A DNA stretch of 36,909 nucleotides, taken from contig PKTU01000108.1 in NCBI GenBank assembly GCA_002869005.1, positions 1-36,909 of the forward strand, read 5' to 3'. This DNA is from Deltaproteobacteria bacterium. Lineage in GTDB: Bacteria > Desulfobacterota > Deferrisomatia > Deferrisomatales > BM512. The notes under the pieces are model-generated. The model was not told where the DNA came from. It made no database searches and saw only the letters and a program-made list of their open reading frames with translations. Below are positions 1-7,345 of the stretch, piece by piece. Both the position numbers and the translations under genes were made by a program. Numbering within the stretch: position 1 is the stretch's first letter; each line of letters starts with the position of its first letter.

Positions 1-12
1 AGGAGCATCCTA

Positions 13-552
13 ATGAAAGTACGATGGACATTACTGCTTATAACCATTGCGGCCGTGTTGGCTTTGAGCACCGGTCTCTCATTTGGAGAGGATAAGATGG
101 AAAGCGGCAAGGTAAAGCTCTTCTCGGTGAAGACTGGCGAATTTTACGAAGCCGAAAAGATAAATCTCCCAGATGATGAGTGGCGTAAGAGGCTATCTCC
201 CGAAGCGTTTCACATAACGCGGGAGGCCGGCACCGACAGGCCTTTCACGGGAGACCTTTGGGATAACAAGGAGGATGGTATCTACAAGTGCGTGGCGTGC
301 GACACCGACCTCTTCGACTCAAAGACAAAATACAAATCAGGTACCGGATGGCCCAGCTTCTGGGACCCTGTAGCGCATGAAAATATCACGCTTAAGGATG
401 ACCGCTCGTGGTTCATGGTGCGAACGGAGGTGCTTTGCGCGCGCTGCGGAGCACATCAGGGGCACGTTTTCAAAGATGGCCCGCAGCCGACGGGACTCAG
501 GTACTGCATAAACACAGCTTCGTTAAAGTTCGTCAAGCGTGGTGAGCTGTGA
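13..552 (+). CDS. msrB: Exported peptide-methionine (R)-S-oxide reductase MsrB
   Basis: Reduces the R-epimer of methionine sulfoxide in oxidised proteins, here probably outside the cytoplasm. Residues 1-25 form a typical signal peptide (short basic start, hydrophobic core, LSFGE end). The MsrB domain follows: zinc pairs C93/C96 and C142/C145, the SGTGWPSF substrate motif at about 109-116, and catalytic C165 in RYCINTAS. The usual resolving Cys position (SGCGWPSF in E. coli-type enzymes) is Thr here, so no internal Cys remains to resolve the sulfenic acid. Start is ATG at 13, with AGGAG at 1-5. The stop overlaps the msrA start (GTGA), so the two are probably translationally coupled. Family assignment is firm; the periplasmic location is inferred from the signal peptide. 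Confidence 0.96.
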   Translation: MKVRWTLLLITIAAVLALSTGLSFGEDKMESGKVKLFSVKTGEFYEAEKINLPDDEWRKRLSPEAFHITREAGTDRPFTGDLWDNKEDGIYKCVACDTDLFDSKTKYKSGTGWPSFWDPVAHENITLKDDRSWFMVRTEVLCARCGAHQGHVFKDGPQPTGLRYCINTASLKFVKRGEL

Positions 553-1388
553 GACTTATGGCATTGACGGGAGCGATACTTATGGCCGCGGGCACCGCAG
601 CCGCCGCTGCGGGAACTACATTTTCAGCGGCGGGTGCTTTTTGTAACGGTTTGCCGCGTCAGTGGACGGCGGGGTCGGTTACCCTATCGGATGTAGTCAG
701 CCGCGCTGAAAGCACAGCGGCATTCGACTCTAAAACCACAGCCCCAATCGACAAGGGCTGGGGGGAGAAGCTGGAGGTGGCCGCCTTCGGCCTTGGGTGA
801 TTCTGGGGCTTTGACTCCCGGTTCGGGAGTATAGATGGCGTAGTCGCGACCCTGGTCGGATACATAGGCGGAGCATCGGAGAACCCCACCTACCGCTCAA
901 TCGGCGACCACACCGAGACGGTCATGGTTGTCTTCAACCCCGAGGAGATAAGCTACCGCGACCTGTTGAAGCTCTTTTGGAGGAGCCATGACGCCTTCTC
1001 CAACCCGGGCTTTACTCAGTATCGCAATGTCGTCTTCACTATTGGAGATGAGCAGGCGAAGGCGGCGGCGGAGTCCGTGGCGGAGATAGAGCGCTCCACC
1101 AAGCGTGCGGTGGCGACGGATGTCGAACCTATTACAAACTTCTTCCCGGCGGAGGATTACCACCAGAAGTACTACCTTCGAGGGATCTCCTTTCTGATGG
1201 ATGACATAGGGGAGCGGTACCGCTCCGAGGCCGATTTCGTCTCCTCTCTTGCCTCAGCCAGGCTTAACGGCTACCTGGGCGGCTACGGGACCATGGCCAA
1301 GTTCAAAGAGGAATTGCCCTCCTTTGGCCTATCCGGGGAGACGGAAATCAAGCTGACGGCGCTCGTTGGAAGCCGTTTGAAAAAGTGA
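549..1388 (+). CDS. msrA: Selenoprotein peptide-methionine (S)-S-oxide reductase MsrA (in-frame TGA = Sec84)
   Basis: Reduces the S-epimer of methionine sulfoxide. The reading frame is interrupted only by TGA at 798-800, exactly where the MsrA catalytic Cys lies: the protein reads AAFGLG-[TGA]-FWGFDSRFG against the family motif G-x-G-C-F-W-G. After the TGA the same frame runs to 1388 with recognisable MsrA sequence (VGYIGG, NPTYRSIGDHTE, EISYRDLLKLFWRSHD, TQYRNVVF, HQKYY). A SECIS-like hairpin lies just downstream, so read-through with selenocysteine gives 279 residues with U84. Residues 1 to about 30 look like a signal peptide. No Cys follows Sec84, so there is no resolving residue. The start is GTG 549 overlapping the msrB stop, or ATG at 558. 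A plain nonsense mutation is the alternative, but it would have to hit the catalytic codon and coincide with a SECIS-like stem. Confidence 0.9.
798..830 (+). promoter_or_regulatory. UGA plus bacterial SECIS-like hairpin in msrA
   Basis: The TGA at 798-800 is followed by a perfect 7-bp stem, ACTCCCG (814-820) with CGGGAGT (824-830), closed by the 3-nt loop GTT (821-823). The loop begins with G and lies 20 nt after the UGA. Bacterial SECIS elements are known to need a short apical loop with a G in its first two positions, roughly 16-37 nt after the UGA, on a short stable stem within the coding region; this fits. SelB binding is inferred. No sel genes are in the window. Confidence 0.8.
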
Positions 1389-1403
1389 GATTTGCTAAAA
1401 TAT

Positions 1404-1433
1404 AAAAGCCCCCGCGATGCGGGGGCTTTTTTT
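1404..1433. terminator. Bidirectional Rho-independent terminator (msrA / hlyIII family gene)
   Basis: Stem GCCCCCGC (1408-1415) and GCGGGGGC (1419-1426), loop GAT, with AAAA before and TTTTTTT after. It sits between the convergent msrA and hemolysin III family genes and can serve both strands. Confidence 0.92.
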
Positions 1434-2085
1434 ATTCAAGAGTTGAAACGTAGTTGTACATAACCCAAAAGTGGCTGAGGCTGCCGAGTACAACGAAGAT
1501 GTGGAAGAGCTCGTGAAAGCCCAATACGTTTGGTATCAGGTTCGGCCGCTTTAGTGCGTAAATGACAGCGCCTATCGAGTATAACAACCCGCCGATAAAG
1601 AGCCAGACCAGTGCCCCGGTCTGTATCGCGGTTGAAAGAGGATAGATAGCCACTATAACCACCCACCCCATCAGGAGATATATAGAGGTCGAAAGAAGCC
1701 TCGGCGTTGATGTGAAGGCAAGCTTGATTGTGGTGCCAATTAGCGCGAGCCCCCATACTACCCCGAAGATTGACCACCCCCAACCTCCCCTGAGCGGTAT
1801 GAGGCAAATCGGGGTGTAGGTCGCCGCGATGAGAAAGAATATCATCGAGTGGTCGAGCTTTCTCAGCCGCCGTATGCCGTCGGCGCCGAGGGGCAGCCAG
1901 TGGTAGAGGGTTGAGGCCAGGTAGAGGAGTATCAGGCCTGCTCCGAAGATTGAGAAGGTGACTATATGCCAAACTTTGACGGGGTCCACCGATTTTAGGA
2001 TTAGGAATACGAGCCCGGCTATGGAGAGCGCCACCCCGATTGCGTGGGTGAGGCCGTTCACAGGTTCGCGCAGTCTGATAACCAT
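1432..2085 (-). CDS. Hemolysin III (TrhA/YqfA, PAQR-like) family membrane protein
   Basis: A seven-helix integral membrane protein of 217 residues. The start at 2085 (MVIRLREPVNG) is preferred over the ATG at 2109 because GGAG at 2092-2095 lies 6 nt upstream of it, while the upstream ATG has no ribosome site. Family hallmarks are the N-terminal REPVNGLTHAIG, the ASTLYHWLP segment, and the C-terminal HELFHIFVVLGSLSHF with the conserved His residues that bind metal in the PAQR superfamily. Some members affect membrane fluidity or energetics, but the substrate is unknown, and the hemolysin name reflects history rather than proven toxicity. It is monocistronic and convergent with msrA. Confidence 0.92.
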   Translation of the reverse strand: MVIRLREPVNGLTHAIGVALSIAGLVFLILKSVDPVKVWHIVTFSIFGAGLILLYLASTLYHWLPLGADGIRRLRKLDHSMIFFLIAATYTPICLIPLRGGWGWSIFGVVWGLALIGTTIKLAFTSTPRLLSTSIYLLMGWVVIVAIYPLSTAIQTGALVWLFIGGLLYSIGAVIYALKRPNLIPNVLGFHELFHIFVVLGSLSHFWVMYNYVSTLE

Positions 2086-2208
2086 CTTGTTCTCCAGATG
2101 AATATACATTCATAAACTTTGGGTAGATTATACGGCAAAGGGTATGGGCTCGCAATGGCTTGGGCTTTAAGTTAGAATTTCAGCGAATTTAATCCGAGGG
2201 AGGGGTCC

Positions 2209-2733
2209 ATGAACTTTTTCGATGTCTTCTTTTTCGCCTGTGTCGGCGTCTTCGCGATTGCCGGGGCGCTGCGGGGGGCGGCGCGCCAGATCTTCTCCAT
2301 CGCCGGTGTCGTAATTGGGGCAGTGGCGGCGCTCCGTTTTTACCATCGAGTAGCCGAGCATGTGCCTGTGGATGGTGAGGGGCTGAAGCTCGCCATCGGT
2401 TTTGCGGTTATTCTCATCGGCGCGATGGTATTCGCCTGGGTCGCGGGGTATCTCTTCCAGCGATTGATGGCGGCGGCGGGACTCGGCTTCGTCAACCGCC
2501 TCCTTGGTGCCGCTCTTGGAGCGGTGAAGGCGTTTTTAATAGTTGCCGTGGTCGCCGTGGTCCTTGTGGAGGTCTTTCCACCGCGTAGCCCGATTCTCAC
2601 CGAGTCGGTAACGCTACCCTTTACCCTTAAGCTGACTCGCGCTGCGGTTGAAGCCGTTCCCTCTGAGGTGAAAAGCTCCATAAAGGTAAAAATCGAGGCC
2701 CTTGAGGAGTATTGGTCGAGACAGCATAAATAG
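2209..2733 (+). CDS. CvpA family inner-membrane protein
   Basis: A 174-residue protein with about four hydrophobic helices (roughly residues 5-23, 27-45, 60-85 and 100-122) and a soluble C-terminal tail, matching the CvpA (colicin V production) family in length and layout. The Gly/Ala-rich first loop (GALRGAARQIFSIAGVVIG) is characteristic. Family members are linked to envelope homeostasis; the molecular activity is not settled. ATG at 2209 follows a strong GGGAGGGG ribosome site. The next gene starts 36 nt downstream on the same strand and may be cotranscribed. Confidence 0.85.
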   Translation: MNFFDVFFFACVGVFAIAGALRGAARQIFSIAGVVIGAVAALRFYHRVAEHVPVDGEGLKLAIGFAVILIGAMVFAWVAGYLFQRLMAAAGLGFVNRLLGAALGAVKAFLIVAVVAVVLVEVFPPRSPILTESVTLPFTLKLTRAAVEAVPSEVKSSIKVKIEALEEYWSRQHK

Positions 2734-2769
2734 GTTGAGCATAAAAACGTAACGCCAAGGAGCAGCAGA

Positions 2770-3252
2770 ATGACTAAAGTGTTGATTGCATATTCCAGTC
2801 GCACCGGTAACACCGAAAAGCTTGCCCGCGCCATCGCGCGCGGCGTTGAGCGAGAGGGTGGCGAGGCGGTTGTGAAATCCGCACCGGATGTAACCAAAGA
2901 CGACCTTATCGCCGCCGATGGAATCATCTTCGGGAGCCCCGTCTACTTTGGCTCCCCGACAGCGGAGATGAAGGATCTGATAGACAGGAGCGTTGCAGCC
3001 AGAAAGAAGCTCAGGGACAAGGTCGGCGCGGCGTTCACCACCTCCGGACACATCTCCGGAGGAAAGGAGACGACGATGATGACGATCCTCATGGCTTTCC
3101 TCATCCATGAGATGGTCGTAGTGGGCGACCCCATAGAAACCGGAGGTCACTATGGGGCGGCTTGCAAGGGCGCTCCTACCCCGGAGGATGAGGAGTGGGG
3201 CGCGCTCCTCGGGGCGAGGGTCTGCAAAGTCGCAACTAAGATGAAGTCCTGA
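2770..3252 (+). CDS. Flavodoxin-fold / NAD(P)H-dependent FMN oxidoreductase (WrbA-like)
   Basis: A 160-residue single-domain flavoprotein. The N-terminal phosphate loop SSRTGNTEKLA (about residues 9-19) binds FMN phosphate. GSPVYFGSPTAEMKDLIDR (about 57-75) is the loop found in the WrbA/NADPH-dependent FMN reductase branch, and TSGHISGGKETT carries the third conserved loop. It may act as an electron carrier or small quinone or disulfide reductase; the substrate cannot be read from sequence. AAGGAG lies 7 nt before the ATG. It is shorter than typical WrbA (about 200), so a general flavodoxin family call is safest. Confidence 0.85.
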   Translation: MTKVLIAYSSRTGNTEKLARAIARGVEREGGEAVVKSAPDVTKDDLIAADGIIFGSPVYFGSPTAEMKDLIDRSVAARKKLRDKVGAAFTTSGHISGGKETTMMTILMAFLIHEMVVVGDPIETGGHYGAACKGAPTPEDEEWGALLGARVCKVATKMKS

Positions 3253-3261
3253 CAAAAAAAA

Positions 3262-3286
3262 GGGGGAGGCGTTCAGCCTCCTCCCA
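3262..3286. repeat. GC-rich hairpin downstream of the flavodoxin gene
   Basis: GGAGGC-GTTCA-GCCTCC, flanked by further G and C runs. On the plus strand it is not followed by T residues; the run of eight A/T lies on its upstream side, so an intrinsic terminator would work better on the minus strand, where no gene is seen. It may still slow or terminate the 2770-3252 transcript. Confidence 0.45.
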
Positions 3287-3394
3287 ATTCAAATCCCCGG
3301 CATCATTTAAAGCTTCAACCTGTAACCAATTTGGGTGAATCAGCGTCGAAGTCCATAAAGACCGAACCTTACTAAAATTCCAGGAGAAAAAATT

Positions 3395-3820
3395 TTGAAG
3401 AGAACATTTCTCGTGATGCTTTGCCTTGTCCTTTTAACCGCACTGCCATCCATTGCCGATACCTTTGGCCGCGGCGTCTCCCTCGGGGAGCGGGTGCCCA
3501 TATCCCGGATAACTTCCGATCCCGCCTCCTACTTAGGCAAGACCGTGGCCGTAGAGGGGACGGTTGTGCGGGTTTGCCGCACGCGGGGCTGTTGGATGGA
3601 GCTGGCCGGCGACAAGGAGTATGAGACCTTCAGGGTAAAGGTTGATGACGGAGTCATCGTCTTCCCGATGTCCTCAATCGGCAGGGTCGCGACTGTCCAA
3701 GGTGAGATAGAGGCGGTTCATACCAGGTGCAATGAGAGCGAAGCCGAAAAGAAGGGCGATTGCGTCGAGAAACGAGGGGTCTACTATCAGATACGCGCAA
3801 CCGGTGCGGTGATAGAGTAG
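3395..3820 (+). CDS. Exported DUF4920 family protein
   Basis: A 141-residue exported protein of unknown role. Residues 1-21 form a signal peptide (MKRTFLVMLCLVLLTALPSIA). The mature part is a small beta-rich domain with the family's C-x4-C-W-M motif (C61, C66, W67, M68) and two further Cys (C112, C123), suggesting metal binding or a disulfide. The start is TTG at 3395 with AGGAG at 3382-3386, 8 nt upstream. The stop TAG is directly followed by the ATG of the PepSY-type gene, so the two are probably translated together and may form one envelope unit. The function of DUF4920 is not established, and none is claimed. Confidence 0.8.
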   Translation: MKRTFLVMLCLVLLTALPSIADTFGRGVSLGERVPISRITSDPASYLGKTVAVEGTVVRVCRTRGCWMELAGDKEYETFRVKVDDGVIVFPMSSIGRVATVQGEIEAVHTRCNESEAEKKGDCVEKRGVYYQIRATGAVIE

Positions 3821-4363
3821 ATGAACCTCGCAAAGCTCAACAGGGCGATTCACAGGGATCTTGGCTTTTTCTTCGTTGGGCTGACCCTTATTTACGCGAT
3901 CTCTGGGGTCGCGTTAAACCACATTAGCCAGTGGAACCCAAATTACTCCATAGAGCTTGAGACCTTTGCAATAGCTCCTGTGGTAGGGGCGGGGGATCCG
4001 GTGGCGACGGTGCTCTCCGAGGTGCCGGTAAAGGGCGCGTTTAAGTCCTCTTTTCGCCCGGCACCGGGGATCTTACAGATTTTCACTGAGGGAGCTACCC
4101 TCACGGTGGAGACCGCTACCGGGAAGGTTGACGTGGAGCGTTTTGTCGAGCGGCCGCTCCTGTTCCCGCTGAACTATCTGCACCTAAACCACGCGAAGGG
4201 TGTTTGGACCCTCATGGCGGACCTCTACGCGTTGGGCCTTGCGTTAATTGCGGTGACGGGACTTTTCCTCACCAAGGGGCGGCGAGGGGTAAAGGGCCGG
4301 GGCGGTTTCCTGGCTTTAGCGGGAGTGATCGTGCCCGCAATCTTCTTTGTCTTCTACCACTGA
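3821..4363 (+). CDS. PepSY-associated TM-helix membrane protein
   Basis: A 180-residue membrane protein. A first helix at about 13-33 (LGFFFVGLTLIYAISGVALNH) is followed by an extracytoplasmic PepSY-like region (about 35-115), then LNYLHLNHAKGVWTLMADLYALGLALIAVTGLFL and a last helix near the C-terminus. This is the layout of short PepSY-associated membrane proteins, with His residues (H11, H33 and the LHLNH group) often linked to haem or metal handling. The ATG begins immediately after the DUF4920 stop with no separate ribosome site, so it likely depends on coupling. Its last 48 nt overlap the end of the convergent cation efflux gene. Confidence 0.78.
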   Translation: MNLAKLNRAIHRDLGFFFVGLTLIYAISGVALNHISQWNPNYSIELETFAIAPVVGAGDPVATVLSEVPVKGAFKSSFRPAPGILQIFTEGATLTVETATGKVDVERFVERPLLFPLNYLHLNHAKGVWTLMADLYALGLALIAVTGLFLTKGRRGVKGRGGFLALAGVIVPAIFFVFYH

Positions 4364-5329
4364 GCCTGCCGACGCGCAAACTCCCCTCGCGCCAGTAACC
4401 CTGCAAAGCCCCCCGACAGCGCACCCAGCGGCGCCGTGGTCGCTCTCCAGCTGTATAGTTGAGTGACCTATATTGAAGCGCTCCTTTAAGAGCAGCGCCA
4501 GGTCACCGGCAATCTTGCTTTGCGGCGAGCTGTCGCCATTTACTACGACATGGGCGGATAACGCTTCGTTCCCGGGGGTGATCGCCCAAATGTGCAGGTC
4601 ATAGACGCAGCATACCCCCTCCGCCGAGGCTATAGCCTCCTCCACCTCTCTATAATCTATGTGCTCCGGAACGCCCAGAAGGAGGATGTTGACGGCGTCC
4701 TTTATGAGGCCCCATGAGGAGTAGAGGATGAGCGCGCAGATGCCCGCGCTGACTAGCGGGTCCACCAGCGTCCATCCCGTCAGCCATACAGCTGCTCCTG
4801 CAAGGAGCGCCCCCACCGACCCCATAGTATCCGCGACTACGTGGAGAAAAGCGCCCTTGACGTTAAGGCTCTCCTCCTTATGCGCGTGGAGCATCTTGAT
4901 GGAGATGAGGTTGACCAAAAGGCCGATTGACGCCACCGTCACCATGCCCACTGGGTTAACGGCTTCAGGCGAGGTAATGCGTGCGTAAGCCTCGTGGAGG
5001 ATTACCCCTACTATCGCCCAGAGGGCCATGCCGTTAAATAAAGCCGCCAGGATCTCGAAGCGCCTGTAACCGAAGGATTTGGTTACCGAAGGGGGGCGCT
5101 CGCCGAGCTTCATTGCGAAGAGCCCTATGCCAAGCGCGGCAGCATCGGTGAGCATGTGCCCCGCGTCGGAGATGAGCGCCAGCGAGTTGGAGAGATATCC
5201 GCCCACCCCCTCCACGACCATGAAGGCGGTGGTTAGAATAAAGGCGGTAAGCATGGAGCGTGTGGAGCCGCCCCCATGCCCGTGATGGTGCTCGTGGGAA
5301 TGCCCAGTATTGCCATGTTCGTGTTTCAT
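4316..5329 (-). CDS. Cation diffusion facilitator (zinc-type, CzcD/ZitB-like)
   Basis: A proton-coupled efflux pump of the inner membrane, 337 residues. The start at 5329 is chosen because it begins with the His-rich segment MKHEHGNTGHSHEHHHGHGG; the frame stays open further upstream but shows no family similarity there. Six helices span about residues 26-215. The transport site is visible as H58/D62 (HMLTD) and H163/D167 (HVVAD), the His/Asp arrangement of zinc-type members. The cytoplasmic domain runs from about 220 to 297 (GVPEHIDYREVEEAI, VYDLHIW). An unusual tail of about 40 residues with four Cys and a terminal CGHDHSR follows and overlaps the 3' end of the convergent gene. No clear ribosome site is visible, so the start is slightly uncertain. 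Confidence 0.92.
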   Translation of the reverse strand: MKHEHGNTGHSHEHHHGHGGGSTRSMLTAFILTTAFMVVEGVGGYLSNSLALISDAGHMLTDAAALGIGLFAMKLGERPPSVTKSFGYRRFEILAALFNGMALWAIVGVILHEAYARITSPEAVNPVGMVTVASIGLLVNLISIKMLHAHKEESLNVKGAFLHVVADTMGSVGALLAGAAVWLTGWTLVDPLVSAGICALILYSSWGLIKDAVNILLLGVPEHIDYREVEEAIASAEGVCCVYDLHIWAITPGNEALSAHVVVNGDSSPQSKIAGDLALLLKERFNIGHSTIQLESDHGAAGCAVGGLCRVTGARGVCASAGSVVEDKEDCGHDHSR

Positions 5330-5476
5330 AGAGGTAAAATTAACACTATTTTCCCGACGAGTTATAGCCCCTAAGATAAAAAAAGCGGCCTTGGCTTTAT
5401 GCCGGGACAAAAAGGTGGTAAAAGCACTCACTGATTTTGTTCCCTCAAATACTTGGATAAAAACGGAGAAGTCACC

Positions 5477-6970
5477 GTGTCGGAAGTTAGAGTAAGATTC
5501 GCCCCCAGCCCCACCGGATACCTCCATATAGGAAGCGCCCGCACCGCACTCTATAATTGGCTGTACGCAAAGAAGACCGGCGGCAAGCTCATCTTGCGTA
5601 TAGAGGATACAGACCTTGAACGCTCCACACAGGCATCCCTTGACACCATAATAGATGGGATGAAGTGGTTGGGACTGGATTGGGACGAGGGTCCATATTA
5701 TCAGTCCGAACACTCCGGTGAGCACACCGAGGCGGCGAAAAAGCTCCTTGTCGAGGGAAAAGCTTACAAGTGCTTTTGCACAAAAGAGGAGCTGGACCAA
5801 AAGCGTGAAGCGGCGCGTGAGGCGAAGACCGAGTACGGTTATGATGGAACCTGCCGCGCCCTAACGCCTGAAGAGGTGGCTGAGAGGGAAGCTGCTGGCA
5901 TCCCCAGCGTCATCCGCTTTAAAATCCCGGATGGGCTTGGTGAGGTTGTCTTTGAGGATAAGGTCTACGGCCGCCTGGAAAAACGCTACTCAGACCTTGA
6001 AGACTTCGTCATAGTACGTTCAGACGGCTCTCCGCTATACCTGCTCTCAAACGTTGTCGACGATTTGCGCGATGGTATAACCCACATAATCAGGGGGCAG
6101 GACGGCCTTGGAAACACCCCTCGCCAGGTACTGCTCTATGAGGCGCTTGGAGCTCCGCCACCCATTTACGCGCACATGCCCCTCACGCTGGATTCAAAGA
6201 AGGCTAAGATATCCAAGAGAAAGCATGGCGAAGCGGTTGCTATACACTTCTACCGGGAGATGGGCTTCATCCCCTGGGCGTTTTGCAACTTTATCGCGCT
6301 TCTCGGCTGGTCCCCCGGTGACGACAGGGAGATCTTCAGCAGGGAGGAGCTCATCGAGAATTTCTCCCTCGATCGGATTAACCGTTCAAATTCCGTTTTC
6401 AACATACAGGTAAATGATCCGAAATTTTTCACAGACCCCAAGGCGCTCTCGATAAACGCTCATTATATAAAGACCATGGATATAGGCGAGCTGTCGGCGA
6501 TGGTCAAACCTGTCCTTGCGAAAGCGGGCATCTGGGACGATGCCTACGAGGGGGAAAGGCGTGAGTGGTTTGTCTCCACTCTCGACCTCATTCGTGAACG
6601 CTTCCATACCCTGAATGACTTTGCTGAGGCCGGGCGTGCCTACTTTGACGATACTTATGAGGTTGAGGAGCGAGCGCTTAAACGCAATATAGTTAAGTCG
6701 CCAGAGTTAAAAGAGATATTGCCCAAGCTTGGTGAGCGTCTGGAAGCAATTGAGGGATTTGAAGGCGAAGATGTCGAGCGGGAGATGAGGGCCATGGCTG
6801 AAGAGCTTGATCTTAAGCCCGGCACCATAATCAACGGAGTAAGGACCGCCGTGACGGGGCAGTTGGCCGGCCCCTCAATGTTCGCCGCGTTAGGCGCAAT
6901 CGGTAAGGCGCGCGTAATTGCGCGGCTTAAAAATGTCGATTGGATCTTCGGAAAGGCTGAAGCGCTCTAG
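5477..6970 (+). CDS. gltX: Glutamate--tRNA ligase (GluRS)
   Basis: Charges tRNA-Glu. It is a class I synthetase of 497 residues. The start is GTG at 5477 (SEVRVRFAPSPTGYLHIG), supported by GGAGA at 5465-5469, 7 nt upstream; the ATG at 5453 lacks this. The HIGH-type motif is HIG at about 17-19 and the KMSKS-type motif is KISKRKHG near residue 244. A bacterial GluRS zinc-site pattern (C-F-C-T, then Y-D-G-T-C about 25 residues on) is present. The C-terminal anticodon-binding domain is complete. Only one gltX is in the window, and discriminating versus non-discriminating specificity cannot be judged. Confidence 0.97.
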   Translation: MSEVRVRFAPSPTGYLHIGSARTALYNWLYAKKTGGKLILRIEDTDLERSTQASLDTIIDGMKWLGLDWDEGPYYQSEHSGEHTEAAKKLLVEGKAYKCFCTKEELDQKREAAREAKTEYGYDGTCRALTPEEVAEREAAGIPSVIRFKIPDGLGEVVFEDKVYGRLEKRYSDLEDFVIVRSDGSPLYLLSNVVDDLRDGITHIIRGQDGLGNTPRQVLLYEALGAPPPIYAHMPLTLDSKKAKISKRKHGEAVAIHFYREMGFIPWAFCNFIALLGWSPGDDREIFSREELIENFSLDRINRSNSVFNIQVNDPKFFTDPKALSINAHYIKTMDIGELSAMVKPVLAKAGIWDDAYEGERREWFVSTLDLIRERFHTLNDFAEAGRAYFDDTYEVEERALKRNIVKSPELKEILPKLGERLEAIEGFEGEDVEREMRAMAEELDLKPGTIINGVRTAVTGQLAGPSMFAALGAIGKARVIARLKNVDWIFGKAEAL

Positions 6971-7013
6971 CTTTACCCGTTTGGCCGTGGGCGCCTGAAA
7001 AGTAAATAAGAAA

Positions 7014-7045
7014 AGGCCGCTCCCCTAAAGGGGCGGCCTCTTTTA
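7014..7045. terminator. Rho-independent terminator after gltX
   Basis: AGGCCG (7014-7019) and CCCC (7022-7025) pair with GGGG (7030-7033) and CGGCCT (7034-7039) around a TAAA loop. CTTTT follows on the plus strand and the AAAA before it gives TTTT on the minus strand, so it can also end the convergent small gene. Confidence 0.88.
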
Positions 7046-7068
7046 ATTTGTTGTTGTGCTCAGGCTGT

Positions 7069-7308
7069 CTAAGCGGCCCGCTCAACTCCGCTTGTTTTGT
7101 CTTCCTGGTTCTGGAGAACCCTGCCGACGATCTTTTTCTCGGTAATGTTGCGGGCTTTCTCCAAAGCCAAGCCGCCAACTACCAGTACAGCCAGTATTGT
7201 GAGCATGAGGTAGAAGTAGCCGGGTATGTTGGAAACCGTTGCAGCGCTAAACCCAGGGAGCCCGAAAAGGAACGAGGCTGCCCCCGCTATGAAAATGCCC
7301 TTAATCAT
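7069..7308 (-). CDS. Small two-helix membrane protein, unrecognised
   Basis: I do not recognise this family. The 79-residue product has a hydrophobic N-terminal segment (about 2-25, possibly an uncleaved signal), a second clear helix at about 32-48 (YFYLMLTILAVLVVGGLAL), then a charged cytoplasmic-type tail (EKARNITEKKIVGRVLQNQEDK). It is believable as a gene because AAAGGAG lies 6 nt before its ATG, a shared terminator lies just past its stop, and it occupies an otherwise empty gap. It has a long upstream region of nearly 400 bp containing a leader hairpin and a CRP-like palindrome. Confidence 0.7.
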   Translation of the reverse strand: MIKGIFIAGAASFLFGLPGFSAATVSNIPGYFYLMLTILAVLVVGGLALEKARNITEKKIVGRVLQNQEDKTSGVERAA

Positions 7309-7345
7309 GATGAACTCCTTTCACCTGTGCTTCTTTTTGGTATCT

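Noticed and set aside
924-1388. Separate N-truncated MsrA gene starting at the ATG at 924
   Set aside because: The same frame continues upstream through the catalytic motif to the TGA at 798-800, so this is the 3' part of the selenoprotein gene.
1436-2155. 239-residue minus-strand frame overlapping the hemolysin III family gene
   Set aside because: Arg/Pro-rich out-of-frame shadow of a well-supported membrane protein, with no family motif.
3262-3286. Strong intrinsic terminator for the flavodoxin gene
   Set aside because: The T run needed for plus-strand termination is missing; the A run is on the wrong side. Kept only as a hairpin.
5330-5800. N-terminal extension of the cation efflux frame and a long minus frame opposite gltX
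   Set aside because: It overlaps the gltX start antisense and shows no CDF similarity before the His-rich segment at 5329.
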